In this document: positions 5,522 to 10,939 of the stretch, in pieces
Numbering within the stretch: the first letter of the stretch is position 1
Layout of the letters: each line of letters opens with the position of its first letter
DNA from: Ruminiclostridium sp.
Lineage (GTDB): Bacteria > Bacillota_A > Clostridia > Oscillospirales > Ruminococcaceae
DNA: 10,939 nt
Assembly: GCA_017550775.1 (NCBI GenBank)
Contig: JAFZOA010000288.1
Span: 1 to 10,939, forward strand
Direction of reading: 5' to 3'
Position numbers and translations under genes: made by a program
Notes under the pieces: generated by a model
The model's database searches: none
Seen by the model: only the letters and a program-made list of their open reading frames with translations
Told to the model about the DNA's origin: nothing

Positions 5522-7312
5522 ATGAACAGGAAATTAAAGAGAAGTGTAAGCGCGGCTCTTATCTGCGCAATGCTCCTCACCACTTAAACAGCGACTCTCG
5601 GCATCACATCTTATGCCGACAACACAAAGGTAAGCGCGTCTGAGACCAAGTCGTACGAGGTCAAGAAAAAGACTGTGGATATGTACTTTTTATCTGCCGA
5701 TAACAAGGACAAGGGTGAACTCTATTTTGTTAACGGCACCGATATCCCTTATATGGAGCTGAACGATTATGTCACTAATTTAAAGGCTCTTAACGGTGAC
5801 AAGCCGAAGTTCGATATCAAGATCAAGGCAAACGGTGACAAAGTTACTCTCACGAGAGAGACCAAATATTCGTGTGTTATCGACTTCGCCGAAGATACGA
5901 TGTATTTCGTTGACTATAACGCTTTTCTTAAGAGAGACGAGGCAACGAATCTTGTTGATGATATAACTCTGCCGGAAAGAGATGAAAACGGAAAGCGCAC
6001 ATATCTGAAAAGAGTACCGGTAGGCACGAGCGAACGCTATGGTTCCAAGATCAATCTTGATCTCGCTTCATACGGTATTGATCTCGTTCGCAAGGGCGAC
6101 AAATATTATGTCCCTCTCCAGACCGTCAGTGATGTACTTATGGGAATGATGTCCCCGTTGTTTCTGTACAACGGAAAGGCTATGTTCGTTGTCATTCCCG
6201 ACCTCGACGGCTTCGTAGGCAGTGATTTTAAGAAGACTCCTCTCGGAAAGATCTTTTATAATGGTAAGACAAAGGGCTCGATAAGCAAGGAACTTGCAGA
6301 ATTCAACTATAATGAGCTCTGTCTCGGACTTGATGTAAACTACGGTCTCAAAGCAAACCATAATATCAAAAGTTTCGATGACCTTATGGACGACACCGGT
6401 CTTAAAAAGATGATGCTTTCGGGTGACTCGGAAAAGATAGATACCGCAATGTATATCCTTTCCACAAGGTATCTCGATGACGGTCATACAAAGTACGGTG
6501 TTCCCGGTTATTCCGGCGATTATAAGTTCAGAGAAAAAATGATAAAGAATTATGGTGAGGGTGCCGCAAGAGACAGCATATTTGCTTTGACCCAGGCACA
6601 TAAGGACGCAAGAGCAAAGTTTTATCCCGACGGAGTTCCCGGATATGAGGAAATAAGCGATACAGCCTTCATTACGTTTGATGCGTTTGAACAGTTTGAA
6701 CAGGATGTGGATTATTACAAGACTGCACCCACAGCCGACTCGAAAGACACGATAGGACTTGTCTCTTATTCCGTTCAGCAGATACTCAGAAAGAACAGCC
6801 CCATTAAGAATGTTGTTCTCGATCTTTCCTGCAACGGCGGCGGTGCAACAAATACAGCCGCATACACGATAGCTGCGTTCCTCGGTAAAGCGCGTCTTAG
6901 CATTGAGGACAGATACACGGGTGCTGTCGTTACAAGTGAATACCATGTTGACACAAACCTTGACCACAAGTTCGATTCAAAGGACTATCTCGCAGGTAAG
7001 GGACTCAACCTCTACTGCCTCGAATCCGGAACAAGCTTCTCCTGCGGAAACCTCGTTCCGTGTATGTTCAAGCAGAGCTCGCTCGTAACACTTTTAGGCG
7101 AGACGAGCGGCGGCGGTGCCGGCTCAATAATGTGGTTGGGCTCTGCGGCGGGCGGTATGATAAGGATTTCAAGTGCGACGACCGCAAACTTCCTTAAGAA
7201 CGGCTCGCTCTATGACGTTGACCGCGGCGCAGACCCGGATATCTACCTTTCCAAGCTCGAAAGCTACTATGACAGAGAAAAGCTTGTCGAGTTCATAGAC
7301 TCGCTGTTATAA
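5522..7312 (+). pseudogene. Secreted S41-family peptidase, second tandem copy, with a stop codon in its signal peptide
   Basis: The ATG at 5522 is placed as in the first copy (GGGAAGGA 6 nt upstream) and starts a near-identical signal peptide (MNRKLKRSVSAALICAMLLT). Codon 22 (5585-5587) is TAA where the first copy has GCG/GCA Ala codons, yet the frame then continues open for 574 codons to TAA at 7310-7312. The rest keeps the family features: NGTDIPYMELNDY, YLDDGHTKYG with His322 (counting from 5522), VVLDLSCNGGGA, SGTSFSCGNLV with Ser507 and GETSGGGAG, and the same C-terminus KLVEFIDSLL. The nearest in-frame alternative starts, GTG at 5675 and ATG at 5681, lack a ribosome site and would give a cytosolic protein without a signal. 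One base change explains the stop, with no other decay visible, so inactivation is very recent, or the base is a sequencing error, or the codon is read through. TAA is the normal stop of other genes here. Confidence 0.8.
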
Positions 7313-7313
7313 T
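7284..7313 (+). promoter_or_regulatory. Possible promoter for the phosphatase operon, overlapping the end of the S41 copy
   Basis: TTGTCG (7284-7289), an 18-nt spacer and a perfect TATAAT (7308-7313) that includes the stop codon TAA (7310-7312). The -35 is weak. No better promoter is visible before the phosphatase start at 7408. If used, the transcript would contain the hairpin at 7339-7379. Confidence 0.35.
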
Positions 7314-7338
7314 ATCGGGGTTACCGTTAAGATAATGC

Positions 7339-7379
7339 ATAAAGCTCCTTTCATTATTTATCCGCGTAGGGAGCTTTAT
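7339..7379 (+). terminator. Hairpin after the second S41 copy, terminator or leader attenuator
   Basis: A perfect 10-bp inverted repeat, ATAAAGCTCC (7339-7348) and GGAGCTTTAT (7370-7379), has a 21-nt loop and lies 27 bp past the stop of the second S41 copy. There is no clean T-run after it (CATTTAAAAAG), so termination may be weak. It ends 28 bp before the phosphatase start and could also act as a leader structure for that operon. Confidence 0.5.
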
Positions 7380-7407
7380 CATTTAAAAAGATTTTTGGAG
7401 AGATATT

Positions 7408-9141
7408 ATGTCAGACAACGGCGGAACAAATGCACGCGGAAAACGCCGCATAGGATTTGCGGGAAAGACTTTGTGGGGACTGATACTGGTCTCGCTGATA
7501 ATAACGCTTGCTGCGGGAGCTTTTGCTTTTTATCTGTACTGGGCTTCGCTGAGCCATGAGTACCGCGCCAAAACATGGCATAACGCAATGATAATATCGC
7601 AGGTCGCGGATATCGACGAACTGCGAAGAGAAGCGGAGATAGTTTCTTCCGTCTATGACAGCCTTTCGGAGGAAGAACTTACGGGTGGCGAAGACGCGTG
7701 GCTCGACAGATACGCGGAAGTGTACGGCGTGTCGTACGATAAGCAGCGTGAACAGCTCAGGTCGATAAAATCGGCGAGCGATGACGCGGAAACCTATGTT
7801 GCAATGCTCGACACGGAGCATAGTCGTATGGTCTATCTTGTGGATGCGGACAATACGGAAAACTATTGCAGACCCGGTTACTGGGACGAATGCGATCCCG
7901 GAGAGATCGACAGTTATCTGAACGGAGCGCCCGTACAATGGCTGGATAAGTTTTACGGCGAAGAGAAGCTCCCTGTGGTGATATACAATATGGATAAGTA
8001 CGGATACCGTGTCTGTGCGGGCGTAAAGCTGTTTGACGCGGGAAAATATCCGGTCATGGTATTCTGCGAGGAAGAAATGGCACTGGTCGCCAGAGCAAGC
8101 AATATTTTCCTTGTTCAGTATGCCTTGCTGCTGATAGCCGTCACCGTCATTGTGCTTATAATATCTGTGATATGGACAAAGAAGTCCGTTGTAAGACCGA
8201 TAAACTCTCTTTCGGAAGCAGCACACGCATATACAGCCGACAGCAAGGACGGTCAGCGTGATACACCTCATTTTGCAAATCTCGATATCCATACCGGCGA
8301 TGAGATCGAAGACCTCGGCACAGCCATGAAGAATATGGAGAGCGAGCTTGCCGAATATGTAAAGAACCTCACGAAGATCACGGCGGAAAAAGAGCGCGTG
8401 AACACCGAGCTTGCGCTTGCAACGCGGATACAGGCGGATATGCTTCCGAATATTTTCCCGGCATTCCCCGAGCGCAGCGAGTTCAACATCTACGCGAGCA
8501 TGACCCCCGCAAAGGAGGTCGGCGGTGACTTCTACGACTTCTTCTTCGTCGATACCGATCATCTTGTTATCGTAATGGCGGACGTGTCGGGAAAAGGCGT
8601 TCCGGCGGCAATGTTCATGATGATGGCGAAAAGTATGCTCCAGACGCGTATGATTTCCGGAAGCAGACCCGCCGAGGTGCTGACCGATGTAAACAGAATG
8701 ATCTGCTCCAACAATCGTGAGGAAATGTTCGTAACGATCTGGCTTGGAATGCTTGAGATCAGCACAGGACGGCTTACGGCGGTAAACGCGGGGCACGAAT
8801 ACCCCATACTTAAAACGCCTGACGGTGATTTCAGCGTTATCAAGGATAAGCACTGCGTTGTTGTCGGCGGTATGGAGGGCGTCGTTTACAAGGACTATGA
8901 GCTTAAGCTCGAACCGGGCTCAAAGCTGTTCGTTTATACGGACGGAGTTCCGGAAGCAACAAACGCCTCCAACGAGCTGTTCGGTATGGAGCGCACAGTA
9001 CAGGCTCTTAACGGCTGCAAGGACGGTGAGTCTGCCGATATCCTGTCCGCTGTCCGTGAAAGCGTAAATGCTTTTGTCGGCGATGCGGAGCAGTTCGATG
9101 ACCTGACGATGCTCTGTATAGAATATAAAGGCACCGAATGA
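7408..9141 (+). CDS. Membrane-bound HAMP-SpoIIE/PP2C serine phosphatase (RsbU/RsbP-like output)
   Basis: The 577-aa protein has two membrane segments (about 21-46 and 232-256) enclosing an extracytoplasmic sensor region (about 47-231) that I cannot assign to a named sensor fold; Cys154 and Cys162 there could form a disulfide. A HAMP linker (about 257-318, with VVRPINSLSE) and a short helical stretch (320-345) lead to a SpoIIE-type PP2C domain (about 346-574). All metal-binding motifs are present: GGDFYDFF (372-379), MADVSGKGVPAAMFM (390-404), VNAGHEYPIL (459-468), YTDGVPEAT (510-518) and DDLTML (564-569). Such enzymes dephosphorylate STAS anti-sigma-factor antagonists, turning on a sigma factor or another output in answer to an external signal. 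GGAG lies 8 nt before the ATG. The HD-kinase gene follows after 43 bp, suggesting one operon. No anti-sigma HATPase kinase or free-standing STAS gene is adjacent; the only STAS domain in the window is in the methyltransferase fusion at 1254-2522. Confidence 0.93.
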   Translation: MSDNGGTNARGKRRIGFAGKTLWGLILVSLIITLAAGAFAFYLYWASLSHEYRAKTWHNAMIISQVADIDELRREAEIVSSVYDSLSEEELTGGEDAWLDRYAEVYGVSYDKQREQLRSIKSASDDAETYVAMLDTEHSRMVYLVDADNTENYCRPGYWDECDPGEIDSYLNGAPVQWLDKFYGEEKLPVVIYNMDKYGYRVCAGVKLFDAGKYPVMVFCEEEMALVARASNIFLVQYALLLIAVTVIVLIISVIWTKKSVVRPINSLSEAAHAYTADSKDGQRDTPHFANLDIHTGDEIEDLGTAMKNMESELAEYVKNLTKITAEKERVNTELALATRIQADMLPNIFPAFPERSEFNIYASMTPAKEVGGDFYDFFFVDTDHLVIVMADVSGKGVPAAMFMMMAKSMLQTRMISGSRPAEVLTDVNRMICSNNREEMFVTIWLGMLEISTGRLTAVNAGHEYPILKTPDGDFSVIKDKHCVVVGGMEGVVYKDYELKLEPGSKLFVYTDGVPEATNASNELFGMERTVQALNGCKDGESADILSAVRESVNAFVGDAEQFDDLTMLCIEYKGTE

Positions 9142-9184
9142 CAGTATGTCCTGAAGAAGGTTCCAAAAAAGGAGTAAATCTATT

Positions 9185-10663
9185 ATGATGAATATACTTG
9201 AGGAAGCGATAATCTATTCGACCGTCCTGCATCAGGGCAAAGTGCGGAAATTCGGCAACAAGCCATATATCCTGCACCCTATGGAGGTCGCGCAGATACT
9301 CTCCACGATGACAGACGATCTGGAGATCATCACAGCGGGCATACTGCATGATATCGTCGAAGACACGGACGGTACCCTCGCCGAGATAGAAAAGCGCTTC
9401 GGCAAAAGAGTCGCGTATCTCGTTTCGTCGGAATCCGAGCCCGAATATCCCGGCGAGGACAGGGGCGCTACATGGAAACGCCGCAAGGAAGAGTCCCTGC
9501 TTGTTCTGAAAAACAGCGAGGATATCGGTGTCAGAATGCTCTGGCTCGCGGATAAGCTCGCTAATCTGCGCTCACTGTCCGGTATCTATTCCGAAAAGGG
9601 CGAGGCAATGTGGCAGGAGCTTCACCAGAATGACCCCGAGGTTCAGCGCTGGTACTATCAGAGCATTGCCGAGATAGTTGAGCTTTCGCTCAACAAGACA
9701 GGCGCTTTCAAGGAGCTTATCAAGCATATCAATTTCATCTGGCCCGGAACTTTCGATTCCGAGAAGGCAAGATACAAGAAGTACAGAGAAGTCTCGATAG
9801 ACGGCTGCAAGCTCCTCGGAAAAGGCGCGAAGGGCGAGGTTTACCGCTATGACGAAGAACTCGTCATCAAGGTCTACAATCAGAACAATACCTACCGCGA
9901 CGTTGAGCGCGAAATAGCTTCGGCACGCAGAGCGTTTGTCCTCGGCATACCGACGGCAATATCGTTCGGTATCGTTGCAGTAGGCGACCGTTACGGTTCG
10001 ATGTATGAGCTTATGGAGACCGAGACAGTCTCACAGTGCATAGCGAGAGCCCCGGGACAGGTCGATACTTATGCGAAGATAATGGCAGAGCTCGCACGCA
10101 CGATACACGATACCGAAGCGACCGAGAAAGACGATTTCCCGTATGTTACCGAAAGACTCAACAGTTATATCGAATGCGGTATCGCGTTTGAGGACGAAGT
10201 TCTCGCCGATAAGTGCAGAAAGCTCATCAACGGGCTTCCTGCGGTGAACAATCTTGTTCACGGCGACTTCCATTCCGGAAATGTATTTATGCTCAACGGC
10301 GAGCCTCTGCTCATAGATATGGACAGACTTTCGCGCGGTCACCCGATTGCGGAGATAAGCGACCTGTATTATTTCTACTATGTTCTCGGTGAGGACGACC
10401 CGTCGGTGATCGAGAAATTCATGGGCTTCTCATATACAACGTCAAAGCGGTTCTTTGATGTATTCATTAAGAACTATCTTGATACCGAAGATGAGAGCAG
10501 GATTACGGAAGTAACCGAAAAAGCGGAGCTTATCTGCAACATACGAATGATAAACAAACTCCGCAAGAAAGGCGCACCTGCCGGCAAGGACAGGGAGATC
10601 GCCAACCGCTGCATTAAAAAGATAGCGGAGCTTACGGAAAAGTATGACACACTCGTGTTCTGA
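9185..10663 (+). CDS. RelA/SpoT-type HD hydrolase domain fused to an APH-like kinase domain
   Basis: The 492-aa protein joins two enzymes. Residues 1 to about 185 form an HD domain like the (p)ppGpp hydrolase part of RelA/SpoT and small alarmone hydrolases: YILHPMEVAQIL (28-39, His31), LHDIVEDT (54-61, His55, Asp56, Glu59, Asp60) and LADKLANLRSL (121-131, Asp123). All metal ligands are in place; no synthetase or TGS domain is present. Residues about 203-492 form an aminoglycoside phosphotransferase/choline kinase-like domain: a glycine loop LGKGAKGEVY (211-220), VIKV with Lys229, Glu241, VHGDFHSGNVFM (358-369; Asp361, Asn366) and LIDMDR (376-381; Asp378). Its substrate is unknown and could be a small molecule, nucleotide or protein. 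The first ATG (9185) is 10 nt from AAGGAG (9169-9174); the second, at 9188, is 13 nt away, so the first is preferred. The gene sits 43 bp after the phosphatase and is likely cotranscribed with it. Confidence 0.88.
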   Translation: MMNILEEAIIYSTVLHQGKVRKFGNKPYILHPMEVAQILSTMTDDLEIITAGILHDIVEDTDGTLAEIEKRFGKRVAYLVSSESEPEYPGEDRGATWKRRKEESLLVLKNSEDIGVRMLWLADKLANLRSLSGIYSEKGEAMWQELHQNDPEVQRWYYQSIAEIVELSLNKTGAFKELIKHINFIWPGTFDSEKARYKKYREVSIDGCKLLGKGAKGEVYRYDEELVIKVYNQNNTYRDVEREIASARRAFVLGIPTAISFGIVAVGDRYGSMYELMETETVSQCIARAPGQVDTYAKIMAELARTIHDTEATEKDDFPYVTERLNSYIECGIAFEDEVLADKCRKLINGLPAVNNLVHGDFHSGNVFMLNGEPLLIDMDRLSRGHPIAEISDLYYFYYVLGEDDPSVIEKFMGFSYTTSKRFFDVFIKNYLDTEDESRITEVTEKAELICNIRMINKLRKKGAPAGKDREIANRCIKKIAELTEKYDTLVF

Positions 10664-10723
10664 CAAAGTCAAAATCGTAGGCAGACTACGAAAAAATATA
10701 ACATATTTCAGGAGGAAAAAACT

Positions 10724-10939
10724 ATGAAAATCACAACTTTTAATCCGGCAATTATAACCAAAGACGCGGAAGCAACAGTAAAGCTCTTCGAGGAGCTTGG
10801 CTTCGAGCAGACCCACAACAAGGCGGAAAATACCGATGTAGAGTTTTCGTCTCATCGAATGAAGAATGAAGGCGGTTTCCATGTTGATGTTGTTGAGGTG
10901 CCTGTTATTCCGCAGACATATACCTGCATCAGAATAAAC
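10724..10939 (+). CDS. N-terminal part of a VOC (glyoxalase/bleomycin resistance fold) protein
   Basis: The first 72 codons of a gene running off the right edge. The N-terminus (MKITTFNPAIITKDAEA) followed by VKLFEELGFEQTHNK and the strand pattern FHVDVVEV is typical of a VOC-superfamily first beta-alpha-beta-beta-beta module, in which the LFEELGF helix-turn is the hallmark. These small proteins bind a metal or a hydrophobic ligand; the function cannot be narrowed from half a protein. A strong ribosome site AGGAGG (10710-10715) lies 8 nt before the ATG. It follows the HD-kinase gene after 60 bp on the same strand. No clear promoter or terminator lies in that gap, so it may be the third gene of the phosphatase operon, though it could equally be an unrelated neighbour. 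Confidence 0.75.
   Translation, partial: MKITTFNPAIITKDAEATVKLFEELGFEQTHNKAENTDVEFSSHRMKNEGGFHVDVVEVPVIPQTYTCIRIN

Larger units (their letters stand above)
3390..7312 (+). repeat. Tandem duplication of an S41 peptidase gene with its promoter
   Basis: The two units (promoter, leader, gene) align from the -35 box to the last codon. The proteins differ by only three residues in length and, by eye, share more than half their residues. DNA identity is locally very high, for example around 4582-4624 and 6609-6651, both coding for ARAKFYPDGVPGYEE. The leaders differ between the shared blocks. The duplication is therefore not recent, although the promoter spacer has been conserved. Confidence 0.8.

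Noticed and set aside
5585..5587. Programmed recoding of TAA or a changed genetic code
   Set aside because: TAA ends other genes in the window (245-247, 7310-7312), and no recoding element such as a SECIS-like hairpin is evident. A point mutation is simpler, though read-through cannot be excluded.
6068..6967. A 299-codon open frame on the minus strand
   Set aside because: It is antisense to the second S41 copy, has no domain or ribosome site, and a similar mirror frame occurs in the first copy.
7411..8853. A 480-codon open frame on the minus strand
   Set aside because: It lies fully antisense to the SpoIIE phosphatase gene and has abnormal composition (many His, Arg, Tyr, Cys) with no domain. 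It is a by-product of codon use on the plus strand.
10675..10691. A 6-bp hairpin (TCGTAG/CTACGA) between the HD-kinase and VOC genes
   Set aside because: It is followed by A rather than T on the plus strand and is too short to call a terminator.
1..10939. CRISPR arrays, tRNA or rRNA genes, insertion sequences, attachment sites
   Set aside because: No regularly spaced repeats, cloverleaf sequences, transposase frames or flanking terminal repeats were seen.

Overview
The window looks like chromosomal DNA from a Gram-positive Clostridia-type bacterium, possibly a Ruminococcus-like Oscillospiraceae member. This is inferred from AGGAG-type ribosome sites 6-10 nt before most starts, vegetative TTGACA/TATAAT promoters, mid-range base composition and a SpoIIE-type phosphatase together with a STAS domain. 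I see no transposase, integrase, tRNA, rRNA or CRISPR array.

Left part (1-3300). The 3' end of an unrecognised plus-strand gene enters from the left and reads, without a stop, into the end of a convergent minus-strand gene. That minus-strand gene encodes a prephenate dehydratase-like protein with a bacterial lipoprotein signal, which is odd for a normally cytosolic enzyme. Upstream on the same strand, and separated by a hairpin terminator, lies a two-domain protein: a leucine carboxyl methyltransferase-family SAM domain fused to a C-terminal STAS (anti-sigma-factor-antagonist) domain. It has a perfect-spacing promoter. Next, still on the minus strand, are the remains of a condensation/alcohol-acetyltransferase-like gene that has lost its middle and carries a frame change.

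Middle part (3300-7400). Two tandem, divergently evolved copies of a secreted S41-family peptidase follow on the plus strand. Each has its own promoter with a shared spacer motif, shared leader blocks and a hairpin after the stop. The first copy is intact (599 aa). The second has a TAA stop at codon 22, inside its signal peptide, while the remaining 574 codons are open and look functional.

Right part (7400-10939). A membrane-bound HAMP-SpoIIE/PP2C phosphatase is followed after 43 bp by a fusion of a RelA/SpoT-type HD hydrolase domain to an aminoglycoside-phosphotransferase-like kinase domain. A small VOC (glyoxalase-fold) gene then runs off the right edge. The phosphatase and HD-kinase probably form an operon.

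Working idea (inference): the phosphatase senses an outside signal and dephosphorylates STAS proteins. The STAS-methyltransferase fusion 5 kb away, with a retained phospho-acceptor-type serine, is a candidate substrate. The HD-kinase could connect the same output to nucleotide or small-molecule metabolism. No anti-sigma kinase is visible in the window, so the circuit is incomplete here.
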